Positions 17,718 through 26,705 of a stretch of DNA of 64,000 nt are shown here, piece after piece. Numbering within the stretch: the stretch's first letter is position 1; each line of letters opens with the position of its first letter. The translations under genes and the position numbers were made by a program. The DNA comes from Candidatus Saccharimonadota bacterium (lineage in GTDB: Bacteria; Patescibacteriota; Saccharimonadia; Saccharimonadales; Saccharimonadaceae). The stretch is taken from positions 28,816 to 92,815 of the forward strand of contig WRMD01000001.1 in NCBI GenBank assembly GCA_009777315.1, in the 5' to 3' direction. The notes below the pieces were generated by a model. It worked only from the letters and a program-made list of their open reading frames with translations, did not search any database and had not been told where the DNA came from.

Positions 17718-18427
17718 TGAGTAGAAAAGTTATAATAGGTCTTGCCATAAGCATTTTGGTAATTATCGGTGGGGTTGTGTTGTGGAACATGACGGAAGAG
17801 AGCCCAAGGGCGCGGGCAAATGATTTTGATTACACGGCGATAATAACTGAGGGAGACGACGCGGAGAAAAATCAGGCGCCGGCGAACTTTGCGGATCGTG
17901 TATTTGGTAATGCGGAAAGCCCAATTGTGGTGGTAGAGTACGGGGATTTTGCCTGTTCGGCTTGTGCTATGCTTAGCCCGATTATCGATGAGATTCGGAG
18001 CGAGTTCGGTGAGCAGGTTGCGTTTGTATTTCGGCATATGCCGCTTTCGACGATGCAGGGGCATGAGAATTCGAGGGCGGCGGCGCTGGCGGCAGAGGTA
18101 GCCGGGAAGCAGGGTAAGTTCTGGGATTATAAGGCGATGCTGTTTCGTAACCAGGCCTCTTGGACGTTTGTTCCGGCGAGTGAGCGCCTGAGCGTTTTTC
18201 GAGAGTTTGCGGAGAGCTTAGGACTGGATGCGGAGCAATTTGAGGAAGACTTTCGACATTATTCACGGCCGATAAATCAGCGGCTAGATTTCCACGTGGC
18301 GTTGGCGCGACGACAGGACGTGGCGGGGACTCCGACGGTGTTTCTGAATGGAGAGGAGATTGATAACGCGGCTTTGTTTGATCGAGCGCGGTTTAGGTCG
18401 GTTCTGGAACGAGCCTTGGAGCAATAG
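17717..18427 (+). CDS. Membrane-anchored DsbA-like thiol-disulfide oxidoreductase
   Basis: 236-residue protein of the DsbA/Thioredoxin_4 family. Residues 5-23 form a signal anchor (VIIGLAISILVIIGGVVLW). The thioredoxin fold begins near IVVVEYGDFACSACAML, with active site CSAC at Cys80-Cys83. The helical insertion follows, and the cis-proline loop is GTPTVFLNGEEI near residue 200. It probably forms disulfides in exported proteins; the VirB6-like protein at 21-24.6 kb carries paired extracytoplasmic cysteines that would be substrates. ATG 17717 is 6 nt after the TATCAT box. An intrinsic terminator follows. Confidence 0.9.
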   Translation: MSRKVIIGLAISILVIIGGVVLWNMTEESPRARANDFDYTAIITEGDDAEKNQAPANFADRVFGNAESPIVVVEYGDFACSACAMLSPIIDEIRSEFGEQVAFVFRHMPLSTMQGHENSRAAALAAEVAGKQGKFWDYKAMLFRNQASWTFVPASERLSVFREFAESLGLDAEQFEEDFRHYSRPINQRLDFHVALARRQDVAGTPTVFLNGEEIDNAALFDRARFRSVLERALEQ

Positions 18428-18440
18428 CCTTCCTTAGTTG

Positions 18441-18473
18441 AACCAAAAAAGCCGGATGAATCCGGACTTTTTT
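18441..18473 (+). terminator. Intrinsic terminator; copy 1 of a shared terminator module
   Basis: AAAAAAGCCGGA - TGAA - TCCGGACTTTTTT, a classic hairpin with flanking A and T tracts. The module including upstream CCTTCCTTA..TGAACCA recurs at 44362-44413. Confidence 0.9.
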
Positions 18474-18503
18474 GATGTAAGAACTTAGTATCGGGCGTTA
18501 GTC

Positions 18504-19622
18504 TTATTGCCAGGAGATGGTGTTGTTGTTGGGGACAGCGGTAATCCAGGTTTGGCCGCGAGCTAAGACGATGGGGTGTCCGGCAGTGTCGAATAGCTCA
18601 AGTGGGGCACTGCGGCTGAGCTTTTGCCATCTAGCGCTGATGACGTAGCCGTCTTGGAAGACGAAAGCTTCGCCGTTGCCGGTGGTGGTGACGTCTTCGA
18701 AATCGCTGCTGACTGTGCGAGAATTGACACGGATGGCGATGACGACGCGAGGGGCGAGCTGGCCGTGTTCACGGTCGTGATGGGCAGCGCCGGTGGCAAA
18801 ACTGCGTAGATAGGTGCTGGTAGCTTCGTCGAAACGGTAGACGACGTTCATGGAGGCTTGGGCCATGTTGAGATTGACTTGGTTAGCGCGGACTGTGGAA
18901 GTGGCGGGTTCGTCGCTGCGGAGGAAGGGGATGGTGAAGTTGGATGTGGTATAGCCGCGGCTGGTGGCAAGCAGAGTGAGGCGCTCGATGTTGGTGTAGA
19001 GATTGTGGGGTGATTGGCGTTCGCGGATGCGCCAGTAGATTTCGGTGCCGGCGAGAGTCATGGTCTGGATACTGCGATTAGGCGGGCGGGCGATGTCGGC
19101 GAGAGCGGTGTCGGAACCGCCGTGGTGAGCCATGGCCGCGTCGAAGGGAATGGTCCAGTCGGCGAAGTGATTGCGGAGGCTACGCATGGGGCCCATGAGA
19201 GCGGGGCGATTGACTTGATAGAGAGCAATGAAGCGGGAGATGCCGCCGTTGGCGATAGTCTCATAGATGATTTCGGCTTCGGCGAGGCCGGATTGTGGGC
19301 GGGCGGCAGTGGAGTTTTCGATAATGGCGGCGATAACTAGATGGTTGGCGGGAAACTCTTCGTCAAGTGGGAGGCCAGTAAGTGGGGCGTAGTGGGAGAC
19401 GACAGGGTCGTCGGGGATTTCTTCTTTGGGGGTTTCGGCGATCTCTTCGTTGACGTTATCACGGGTGACGGCGAAAACGATGCCAAAAGTGAGTAGGATA
19501 AGGGCGATTACGCCGGCGGTGACACCGAGAATGATTTTTTGTTTGCGGTTGAAGCGGCTGAAGAAGCGTTTGAAGGGGTTTTGTTTATCAAAGAGATTAG
19601 ACTCGGCGCCAGATAATTCCAT
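18504..19622 (-). CDS. DUF3048 (YerB-like) membrane-anchored protein
   Basis: 372 residues. An internal signal anchor (IILGVTAGVIALILLTFGIVFAV) lies at about 30-52, then the extracytoplasmic DUF3048 domain: APLTGLPL, ENSTAARPQSGLAEAEIIYE, GGISRFIALYQ and GPMRSLRNHF in family order. The C-terminal half contains HDREHGQLAPRVV and ends with TWITAVPNNNTISW, typical of the DUF3048 C-terminal domain. The function of YerB-type proteins is poorly defined; they sit at the cell surface of Gram-positive-type bacteria. Extended -10 TGGTAAAAT (19630-19638, minus) ends 7 nt before the ATG and lies inside the gltX 3' end, so it overlaps its upstream neighbour's coding sequence. Confidence 0.88.
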   Translation of the reverse strand: MELSGAESNLFDKQNPFKRFFSRFNRKQKIILGVTAGVIALILLTFGIVFAVTRDNVNEEIAETPKEEIPDDPVVSHYAPLTGLPLDEEFPANHLVIAAIIENSTAARPQSGLAEAEIIYETIANGGISRFIALYQVNRPALMGPMRSLRNHFADWTIPFDAAMAHHGGSDTALADIARPPNRSIQTMTLAGTEIYWRIRERQSPHNLYTNIERLTLLATSRGYTTSNFTIPFLRSDEPATSTVRANQVNLNMAQASMNVVYRFDEATSTYLRSFATGAAHHDREHGQLAPRVVIAIRVNSRTVSSDFEDVTTTGNGEAFVFQDGYVISARWQKLSRSAPLELFDTAGHPIVLARGQTWITAVPNNNTISWQ

Positions 19623-19627
19623 AGAAG

Positions 19628-21037
19628 TTATTTTACCATGTTGATTACGGATTGTAAACGGCGGAGGGTGGTGTCACGGCCGAGGACGTCGAGGGTGAAG
19701 GGAAGTTCGGGCGAGAAGGGGGCGAAGCTGACGGAGAGGCGGATGAGGCTAAAGAGGGTGGCCGGCTTCTCGCCGGTGGTCTCGAGGAGAAGGTTTAGGG
19801 TGGTGCGGAGATTATCGGCGTTCCAGTCGGTGATTTCGGCCAGCGTGGTGTGGGTGGTTTGGAGGAGCTCGCGGATGCGTGCAGGGCCTAAGTCTTTAAG
19901 GAACTTGTTACTGGTAATCATAGATAGGTCTGGGGTCGGGTCTTTGAAGAAGTAGGTCGTCTCGCGGAGGTCGGCGAGGGTTTTTAGGCGTTCGCGCATG
20001 ATTTCGAGTACGCGTTTTTTGGTTATTTCGTCTTGGGCTTCTGTAGGCCAAAATCCTTCAGTACGCTTGTATAGTTCGTCCAAAGGGAGTTTGCGAATCC
20101 ATTGGCCGTTGATCCAAAGAAGGCGCTTTTCGTCGAAGCGGGCACTGGCTTTTTGGATGCGGGTGATGTCGAAAATATCGGTGAGCTCAGCGAGGCTGAA
20201 GATTTCGTCGGTGGAGTTGTCGTTCCAGCCGAGAAGGACGAGGAAGTTGAGGATTGCCTCTTTGAGGTAGCCGTCGTTTCGATAGTCCTCGACCGATTTA
20301 GCGCCGTCGCGTTTAGAGAGCTTCTTGCCACCGGTGAGACCGAGGATGGATGGAACGGTGACGAAGCGAGGGGGGGTGATTTTTAGGGCTTCGTATAGGC
20401 GGATGAAGTTTGGTGTGGAAGAGATGAACTCTTGGCCGCGGACGATGTGGGAGATTTTCATTTCGTAATCGTCGACGATGTGGGCGAAGTTGTAGGTGGG
20501 GAGGCCATCGGCTTTGATAAGGACGAAGTCGTCGAGGTTTTCCGGGCCGGCGGAAAGGTCTCCGCGTACGTCATCGTGCCAGTGGACGCGATGCAGGTTG
20601 GTTTGTTTGAAGCGTAGGGACTTGCCTTCGCCGGGTTGCCATTTCTCGAGCTTTTCTGGGCGGTGTTCGCGATAAAGGAAGGGCTTGCCGGCGGCTTCGG
20701 ACTCGGCGCGCATGGCGGTGATTTCCTCGGCAGTGTAGGGGTCGGCGTAGGCGAGGCCGGCAGTGACAAGCTTCTTGGCCCAGGCGTTGTAGCGATCAAT
20801 GCGAGCAGACTGATAAACGACTTCTTGGTTGTCCCATTGGAGGTCTAGCCAGCTTAGCGTGTCGAAAATGACTTGGTCAGCGCCCTTTACCTCACGTTTT
20901 TTGTCGGTGTCTTCGATGCGGAGCAGGAAGTCGCCCTTATTTCGTTTGGCGATAAGATAGGCGAAGAGTGCAGTGCGCACGCCGCCGATATGTAGCTGCC
21001 CCGTAGGGCTCGGAGCAAAGCGAGTTCGAGTTTTCAT
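19628..21037 (-). CDS. gltX: Glutamyl-tRNA synthetase
   Basis: 469-residue class I synthetase charging tRNA-Glu (two tRNA-Glu genes lie at 34.2 kb). The HIGH motif is in FAPSPTGQLHIGGVRTAL near residue 8, and KMSKS appears as KKLSKRDGAKS near 240. LLRIEDTDKKRE and LGWNDNSTDEIF are also typical. Length is normal. In lineages lacking GlnRS this enzyme often also makes Glu-tRNA-Gln for GatCAB; that cannot be decided here. TATAAT (21044-21049, minus) lies 6 nt before the ATG with no ribosome-binding site. Coding-strand codons are C-rich, as for all minus-strand genes here. Confidence 0.97.
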   Translation of the reverse strand: MKTRTRFAPSPTGQLHIGGVRTALFAYLIAKRNKGDFLLRIEDTDKKREVKGADQVIFDTLSWLDLQWDNQEVVYQSARIDRYNAWAKKLVTAGLAYADPYTAEEITAMRAESEAAGKPFLYREHRPEKLEKWQPGEGKSLRFKQTNLHRVHWHDDVRGDLSAGPENLDDFVLIKADGLPTYNFAHIVDDYEMKISHIVRGQEFISSTPNFIRLYEALKITPPRFVTVPSILGLTGGKKLSKRDGAKSVEDYRNDGYLKEAILNFLVLLGWNDNSTDEIFSLAELTDIFDITRIQKASARFDEKRLLWINGQWIRKLPLDELYKRTEGFWPTEAQDEITKKRVLEIMRERLKTLADLRETTYFFKDPTPDLSMITSNKFLKDLGPARIRELLQTTHTTLAEITDWNADNLRTTLNLLLETTGEKPATLFSLIRLSVSFAPFSPELPFTLDVLGRDTTLRRLQSVINMVK

Positions 21038-21084
21038 GAGGTGATTATACTATAAGTAGTTGATAAAGTCTAGGCTATGGTGGG

Positions 21085-24000
21085 CTACATGCTCGAGTAG
21101 GCGCCGTCGAAGGCAGTTCCGTAATTTGCTTTGCTGAGGCCAATCAATTCGTGGGCATTAGCGGCAGTCTGGCGAGCAGAAATGCCGGTAACGCCGGCTG
21201 AACGAAGGGCGCTACGGATGCTGTCCATGGTAGCTTGCTCAGTGGCAGTGAGAGTACCGCCGGTAGCGAGTATTTCTTGAGCATGTTTTGCCATGGCTTT
21301 GGCTACAACGTGTTTGCGAGAGTGATCGACTTGCGCGCCGTTACGACTGTGTTTGGCATCGGAGGCCATATCTATAGCTGCGCCGAGTTGTTTTTTAGCG
21401 TGAAATCTCCTCCTGATTGGGACGGCGCCGGCGGGTGCAGGATTCTCAAGCATCTGGGCTAGAGACTCGCCGCTTTGTTTCCAGCGATCGCCGGTCTTGG
21501 TGACGACATTGTCCATGAGGAATTGTTGGGCGGCCTGGCCGTCGGCAGTGGTGTTGTTGGAAACTTGGTCGTAGCCTTTGCCCATGAAGAGAGTAGAGCC
21601 GGCGTCGGTGCCGGTGCTGTTGACGCCGCGTGACCAAGAGGCGAGAGTGGCGTTTTCCTTGCTGATTTCGCGGTTGTTGGCGTCAGAGCTGGCGGCTTTG
21701 ATGAAGGCGCCTCGCGCGTCGTCGTATTTTTTGCGATCGTCGCCGGTGAGACCCCCGCGGGCTGCGTCGGCGGTACTGAGGTTATCGGATAATGCCTGGA
21801 TGCCTTCGGCGCCGCGGCTTGCCAGCATGTTGGTGAGGGCTTTGGTTTTGACTTTGTCACCGCTCATGAGGGCGCTTTGGAACTCGGCAGAGAGGCCAGC
21901 AGTGTTGTTGCCGTAGCGCATCTCCATATCGGCGGCGACGCCTTCCATGAGTTCGCGTTCGTTCTTGTTTTCGGCGGCGACACCAGCGGAGCGTTTGCGG
22001 CCTAGGTAGCCGCGGCTATCCATACGTTCTTGTTTGTTTTCGCTCTTGCGGCGGCGGGCGAGCTCTTTATCGCTTTCGGCTCGTGTCATGCTGGAGGCGG
22101 CGCCAGTGAGATTGAGGACGTCGTCATAGCTCATGCCGTTGCCTTGATAAATACCGGCGGCAGCACGGCGGTCGAGCTCTTTGTTGGCGCGGGCGGCGAC
22201 TGCAGCGTTGGTGCTAGCGGCGTCGGCGATAAGCGTACTTACATCTGTGCCGTTGCCTTGGTAGGTGCCGGCTTTGACGCGGTTGCCGATCTCGGTATCC
22301 ATTTCGGCTTGGGTCATGGAGCCGGCTGCGACTTCGGATGCCATGGCGGCATAACTCATACCGTTGCCGACATAGCTGCCGAGCCGCATCTGGGACCTCT
22401 TGTTTATCTTGGACAGCTTTTTATTACTGCCTTTGTAAGCTCCGGAAGCTGCAGCTTGGTAGTCGGCGGTTTTCTGTTGGCGATTCATCTTGGCTCGGTC
22501 GGATTGGTCGGCGAGGAATTTGCGTGGGTCTTTGCCGCCGAAGATACCAGCGCCGGCTTTGATTTTGGCGTCATATTGGGCCTTTTTTTCGGCTTGGTAG
22601 TCGGCGAGAGGCTTTTTGGCGCGGCTTTCGGCGGACTTGCCTAGACCGTTGATGCGGCCGGTGAGGTTGCCGCCGAGCTTGCCGAGGCCGAGGAGAGCGG
22701 CTTTAGTAACGGTGACGACCAGGAAGAAGGGCAGGATGGTGGCCGCCGCGGCGATGAGGCCGAAGAGAGTATTGTCGGGTCCGCCGGCTTGGGCGATGAT
22801 GCGACCGGCGAGGAGGCCGCCGCCCATGAGAGCGCCAGCGACAGGATAGACCACGAGCATGGCTTTAAAGGCTTTGAGCCAGGCGTTGGAGAGTTTTTCG
22901 GTGTTGGGTAGAAGCATGGCGGCAAAAGCGAGTGGTGAGAGGACGACTAATAGGACGACGGCGACTTGGCGGAAAACGAGGACGGCGAAGATGATGGCGA
23001 CGGCGACGAGGCCGGAGAGAATGAGCATGATGAAGACGGCTGCGACCCCTCCGGCGCCACCAGCGATGGTGAGGAAGGCGCCAGCCGCTAGGCCGATGCC
23101 GAGAAGGGGTGCGATAATGCTCATGAAGTCGATGCCGCCGCCGTCGGGGTCCGGAGTGGGGGCAACGAGGCCGCCGGAAATGCCGTTGATCTCAATATTG
23201 GCGAGGAGAGAGTTGATTTGGTGGCCGATGATATTAGAGATGTCGACCGCGGCCTGAGCGATGAAGAAAGAAAGATTGATGAGGATAGCGGAAATGATGA
23301 GCTTGGGCATGATTTTTTTGATGCCGTAGTTGTCGATGCCGATGCCGCTGATTTGGGAGAAGATGACGATGAGGAAGAGGATGATAAAGACAATGTTGGC
23401 GATGTTTCTGAAGATTTCCCAAGCTTGATAGGTGCCGCCGCCGACCTGCATGAATTCGGCGGGGATGCGGAGCATGGCTTCAATGACGAACGTGTAGATG
23501 GAGCCGAGGAGGCCGTTGGCGGTTTCGACCAGGGCGCAGATGGCCCAACCGAAACGGCCGAGTTCGCAGGTGACTTCGGAGTCGTCGATGTTTAAGCTCT
23601 GACCGTAAGAGATGTCTGAGTCTCTGGCATCTGTGAGTAATGCTAAGATGGCGTTGTGCCGGGCTTCAGTGATCTCGTGCCTGGTATCATCATTTTGTAA
23701 TCCGAGCCAGTTTTGGCAATCGCGTTGGCCTGGTTGGATTGCCCCACCATGTCCGCTACCGAGTATAAAATGATAGTTTGCCGTTGATACATTGCCCTGC
23801 CATAGCTGGACGTAGAGAACTTCTCGTTCTGCTCCCCCGACATCAGGTCGGAAGTCGCATCTGGCAAAGAATCTGTTGGGGTCGGCGCTATCTCCACCCA
23901 TCATATTGTCCTCTACTGACCATGCGCTGTTTGCGTTGACCATATTGACAATGGCTTGGGCTTGCTCCTCGGTTATGGGTGTCGCTGCAAAACTAGAGCC

Positions 24001-24624
24001 GACTCCGGGTATGCCGTGATTTGCACATGCTACATCTACGGAAGGCGCTGATCCGGGAATGTTGGTGATAGTCGCACGGAATACGTCGGTGATTGTGTTT
24101 GCGTCCGTTCGGCGCCTGATGGTTACCGACACGTTATGGCTGGCGTTTTGGAACCAGGTGCTGGTCTGATAGACGGACGTCCCGCACGAGGCGAAGTATT
24201 GAGGGTAGGTCACCTCGGGTGACGAGCCGCTTTCGTCTACCGTGATAGTCCAGTTGCCGTTCGCCCTTACGGTATTAATTAGGCTTTGCGCGGTGCTAGC
24301 AGTTTGCACAACGGTGCCGTGTTGCTCGTATATGGCGCTGGGGATACCGCGATTGGCGCATGCGGCCGCTCTGTCCGCTCCGGGAACATTTGATGCGGAT
24401 GCGTTAAAGATAGTTCGGCGTTGATCGGCTGTACCGCTTTGTGGTGACACAATCGAGATAGTTAAATCCCATTGATTGTTACCCAAGTCTCTTCCGAAAC
24501 ACGAGATGCCGTAAGTTGCATTGGAGTCGAGCGTGGCATCGACGGTTTGGGTGAGGGTGGCGATGTTGAGAATGGGTAGGAGGGCAAAAATTGCGACCAG
24601 TACCACCAAGAATTTCTTGCGCAT
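21085..24624 (-). CDS. Giant VirB6/TrbL-like secretion protein with repeated cysteine-paired ectodomains
   Basis: 1179 residues from ATG 24624, which begins a signal peptide (MRKKFLVVLVAIFALLPI) and lies 10 nt after TGCTATAAT (24635-24643). Residues 31-310 contain three related ~90-residue modules, each with two cysteines: 42/89, 147/200 and 256/303. Two carry ACAN(R/H)GIP followed by an N-T-V-x-A-N-x-x-W segment. Residues ~370-640 hold several helices including NIVFIILFLIVIFSQISG and KLIISAILINLSFFIAQAAVDI, matching VirB6/TrbL-type inner-membrane channel proteins. Residues ~680-1179 are a long hydrophilic Ala/Lys/Arg-rich tail with three repeats around Y(V/Q)GNG. No other type IV secretion gene is nearby. 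VirB6-like is an inference from topology. Confidence 0.7.
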   Translation of the reverse strand: MRKKFLVVLVAIFALLPILNIATLTQTVDATLDSNATYGISCFGRDLGNNQWDLTISIVSPQSGTADQRRTIFNASASNVPGADRAAACANRGIPSAIYEQHGTVVQTASTAQSLINTVRANGNWTITVDESGSSPEVTYPQYFASCGTSVYQTSTWFQNASHNVSVTIRRRTDANTITDVFRATITNIPGSAPSVDVACANHGIPGVGSSFAATPITEEQAQAIVNMVNANSAWSVEDNMMGGDSADPNRFFARCDFRPDVGGAEREVLYVQLWQGNVSTANYHFILGSGHGGAIQPGQRDCQNWLGLQNDDTRHEITEARHNAILALLTDARDSDISYGQSLNIDDSEVTCELGRFGWAICALVETANGLLGSIYTFVIEAMLRIPAEFMQVGGGTYQAWEIFRNIANIVFIILFLIVIFSQISGIGIDNYGIKKIMPKLIISAILINLSFFIAQAAVDISNIIGHQINSLLANIEINGISGGLVAPTPDPDGGGIDFMSIIAPLLGIGLAAGAFLTIAGGAGGVAAVFIMLILSGLVAVAIIFAVLVFRQVAVVLLVVLSPLAFAAMLLPNTEKLSNAWLKAFKAMLVVYPVAGALMGGGLLAGRIIAQAGGPDNTLFGLIAAAATILPFFLVVTVTKAALLGLGKLGGNLTGRINGLGKSAESRAKKPLADYQAEKKAQYDAKIKAGAGIFGGKDPRKFLADQSDRAKMNRQQKTADYQAAASGAYKGSNKKLSKINKRSQMRLGSYVGNGMSYAAMASEVAAGSMTQAEMDTEIGNRVKAGTYQGNGTDVSTLIADAASTNAAVAARANKELDRRAAAGIYQGNGMSYDDVLNLTGAASSMTRAESDKELARRRKSENKQERMDSRGYLGRKRSAGVAAENKNERELMEGVAADMEMRYGNNTAGLSAEFQSALMSGDKVKTKALTNMLASRGAEGIQALSDNLSTADAARGGLTGDDRKKYDDARGAFIKAASSDANNREISKENATLASWSRGVNSTGTDAGSTLFMGKGYDQVSNNTTADGQAAQQFLMDNVVTKTGDRWKQSGESLAQMLENPAPAGAVPIRRRFHAKKQLGAAIDMASDAKHSRNGAQVDHSRKHVVAKAMAKHAQEILATGGTLTATEQATMDSIRSALRSAGVTGISARQTAANAHELIGLSKANYGTAFDGAYSSM

Positions 24625-24674
24625 AACTGTAATGATTATAGCATAAGCGGGGTAAATGGGGGTGGTTTGTGTAA

Positions 24675-24710
24675 TTGACATATTGTGTAGTTTTTGCTTG
24701 ACAGATTGTG
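24675..24710 (+). repeat. Short direct repeat in the DUF4143 promoter region
   Basis: TTGACATATTGTG (24675-24687) and TTGACAGATTGTG (24698-24710), 12 of 13 identical and 23 bp apart. The second copy supplies the -35 of the downstream gene. It may be an operator or a duplicated -35. Confidence 0.6.
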
Positions 24711-24726
24711 AAGTCTTTAGTAAGAT
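24698..24726 (+). promoter_or_regulatory. Promoter of the DUF4143 ATPase gene
   Basis: TTGACA at 24698-24703, a 17-bp spacer, and TAAGAT at 24721-24726, 7 nt before ATG 24734. The -35 is consensus and the -10 weak; the product is again leaderless. Confidence 0.8.
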
Positions 24727-24733
24727 GTAAGGT

Positions 24734-25999
24734 ATGCAATATCTGCCTAGATTGATTGAAAAGCCGCTTCGAGAGGCGCTCAAGATTTCGGGCGGGGTAT
24801 TTTTGCAAGGGGTTAAGGCTTCGGGTAAGACAGAAACGGCTCTTAGGTTTGCCGGGAGTAGCGTAAACCTTCAAAATGATCCGCGAAATAGATTGTTGGC
24901 TGAAGTATCGCCGAGGGATATTATCGGAGGGGTGACGCCGCGGTTGATTGACGAGTGGCAGGAGGTGCCGTCGATTTGGAATAACGTTAAGACGGAAATT
25001 GATGCCAGGAAGGCGAAAAATCAATTTATTTTGACCGGTTCCGCTACGGTAAAGGATGGTGACAAGCTTCATTCGGGTGCGGGAAGGATTGTCACGTTGG
25101 GGATGTCGACGCTTACCTGGGTTGAGTTGGGGTATTCTAACTCTTCAATTCGACTGAATTCGCTGCTTGATGGAAGATGCATGCGTCCTCGGCAAAACCC
25201 GATGGAACTACGTACGATTTTGTCTAGGCTTGTGGTTGGTGGTTGGCCTATCGTGATTGGGCAGCCGGAACGTTCGGCTACTATCATAAATCGTTCATAT
25301 GTGGACTTGTTGCTCAGCGATGACATTAGTCGTGTCTCTGGCGTGCGGCGTGATAGAGCCCGCGCTGAGCGGATTTTTCGATCAATTGCCCGCAATGTCG
25401 CGACGCCGGTTGAGATTTCCGCGATTTCCGCTGATACGGAAATCGATACTTTCCGAAAGACTGATCTGACGGTTTCTAGGCAGGCTACTTATGATTATAT
25501 GAGCGATTTCACGAGGCTGCTTATGTTGGTCAACCAGCCGACTTGGAATGTTCATATCCGTTCGTCGGCAAGTCTTCGCATGACACCGAAGCGACATTTG
25601 GCGGATACGTCTTTGGTTTGTGCTGCCCTGGGGCTGTCGTCTGAATCGCTGTTTCATGACCTCAATTTTGCTGGACTACTTTTTGAGTCGCTAGTGTTTC
25701 ATGATATGTCCGTCTACGCGGGGCTGCTTGATGCCCGCGTGTCTTATTATCGAGACTCGGCAGGGGGCGAGGTGGATATTATCGTGGAGAGGCGTGATGG
25801 GGCTTGGGCGGCATTTGAGGTGAAGTTGGGCGATGTGGATTTGGATATCGCGGCGGAGAAGCTGCTTCGGTTTGCTAAGAATATCGATACGAAAAAGTCC
25901 CGAGCGCCAAGTTCGCTTAATATCGTAACTGGGACCGGTGTCTCTTATGCGCGGGAGGATGGAGTGAACGTGATATCGCTTGGGTGTCTTGGTGTGTAG
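24734..25999 (+). CDS. AAA_14/DUF4143 ATPase
   Basis: 421-residue P-loop ATPase of the AAA_14 + DUF4143 architecture. Walker A is GVKASGKTETALRFAG near residue 26, Walker B PRLIDEWQEVPSIWN near 75, and sensor QFILTGSATVKDG near 104. The C-terminal DUF4143 part includes FRKTDLTVSRQATYDYMSDF (a winged-helix-like region), LADTSLVCAALG and the nuclease-like strand pair GGEVDIIVERRDGAWAAFEVKLG with D...E.K spacing. The family is widespread and mobile, and its function is poorly understood. Codon use is mixed (T-ending codons, TCT, GTT), unlike the G-skewed neighbours, which suggests more recent acquisition. It diverges from the VirB6-like gene. Confidence 0.9.
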   Translation: MQYLPRLIEKPLREALKISGGVFLQGVKASGKTETALRFAGSSVNLQNDPRNRLLAEVSPRDIIGGVTPRLIDEWQEVPSIWNNVKTEIDARKAKNQFILTGSATVKDGDKLHSGAGRIVTLGMSTLTWVELGYSNSSIRLNSLLDGRCMRPRQNPMELRTILSRLVVGGWPIVIGQPERSATIINRSYVDLLLSDDISRVSGVRRDRARAERIFRSIARNVATPVEISAISADTEIDTFRKTDLTVSRQATYDYMSDFTRLLMLVNQPTWNVHIRSSASLRMTPKRHLADTSLVCAALGLSSESLFHDLNFAGLLFESLVFHDMSVYAGLLDARVSYYRDSAGGEVDIIVERRDGAWAAFEVKLGDVDLDIAAEKLLRFAKNIDTKKSRAPSSLNIVTGTGVSYAREDGVNVISLGCLGV

Positions 26000-26026
26000 G
26001 TGGGGGAAGTGTTATACTGGGGTATT

Positions 26027-26698
26027 ATGGAAATAATTTTGCTCGGCCTAGTCTTCTTAGGCGTGGTGCTACTATTGATAAAGGGTTTTTGGGAGTTTCG
26101 GCCGCGGCCGGCGAGGCGGCAGGTGTTGGTGGATAGCTCGGTTTTGATGGATGCGCGGGTGTTGGCGCTAGCGCGGACGGGGTTTATTGGGGATGAACTG
26201 TTGATTATGCAGTCGGTGCTTTTGGAGATGCAGACGGTGGCGGATGGGAAAGATAGCGAGAAGCGGGCACGGGCGCGGATTGGTTTGGATGCGGTGGAGG
26301 AATTGCAGCGGACGCCGGGGTTAGTTGTACGGGTGATACCGCAGGAACCGGAGAAAGGGGTGGACAACCAGCTCTTGAAGCGAGCGAAAAGGACGGGGGC
26401 GTTGATAATGACGAATGATTTTAACTTAGGGAAAGTGGCACTGGCGGATAATTTGAAGGTACTTAATATGAATGCTCTTAGTCAGAATTTGCGCAGTGAA
26501 TATCTGCCGGGGGATAAGACGCAGATTAAGCTGGTGCAAAAAGGATCGGGCAAGGGGCAGGGCGTGGGTTACATGCCGGATGGGACGATGGTGGTGGTGG
26601 ATGATTCGGATAAGAAAATCGGGGAGTTTGTGGAGATTGAGGTGACGAGGATGCATCAAACAGCCGCCGGTCGCATGATGTTCGCTAGATTAACCTAA
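26027..26698 (+). CDS. PIN/TRAM-domain protein (YacL-like)
   Basis: 223 residues. An N-terminal membrane helix (EIILLGLVFLGVVLLLIKGFW) precedes a PIN-like nuclease domain: VLVDSSVLMDARVL (first acidic residues), LLEMQTVADGKD, GVDNQLLKRAKRTGALIMTNDFNLGKVA. A C-terminal TRAM-like beta domain follows (GYMPDGTMVVVDDSDKKIGEFVEIEVTRMHQTAAGRMMFARL). This is the YacL architecture, minus most of its membrane domain. The role is probably RNA cleavage or binding at the membrane. I chose ATG 26027, 8 nt after TGTTATACT (26010-26018); the earlier in-frame ATG lies in the promoter. Repeat A copy 2 follows the stop. Confidence 0.85.
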   Translation: MEIILLGLVFLGVVLLLIKGFWEFRPRPARRQVLVDSSVLMDARVLALARTGFIGDELLIMQSVLLEMQTVADGKDSEKRARARIGLDAVEELQRTPGLVVRVIPQEPEKGVDNQLLKRAKRTGALIMTNDFNLGKVALADNLKVLNMNALSQNLRSEYLPGDKTQIKLVQKGSGKGQGVGYMPDGTMVVVDDSDKKIGEFVEIEVTRMHQTAAGRMMFARLT

Positions 26699-26705
26699 GT
26701 ATTCG

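Noticed and set aside
22030..22644. A 204-codon plus-strand open frame rich in Gly/Ala inside the VirB6-like gene.
   Set aside because: It is the shadow of the skewed, low-complexity minus-strand coding sequence. Many similar Gly/Val/Asp-rich or Pro/Ser-rich antisense frames occur opposite gltX, murA, serS and ruvC.
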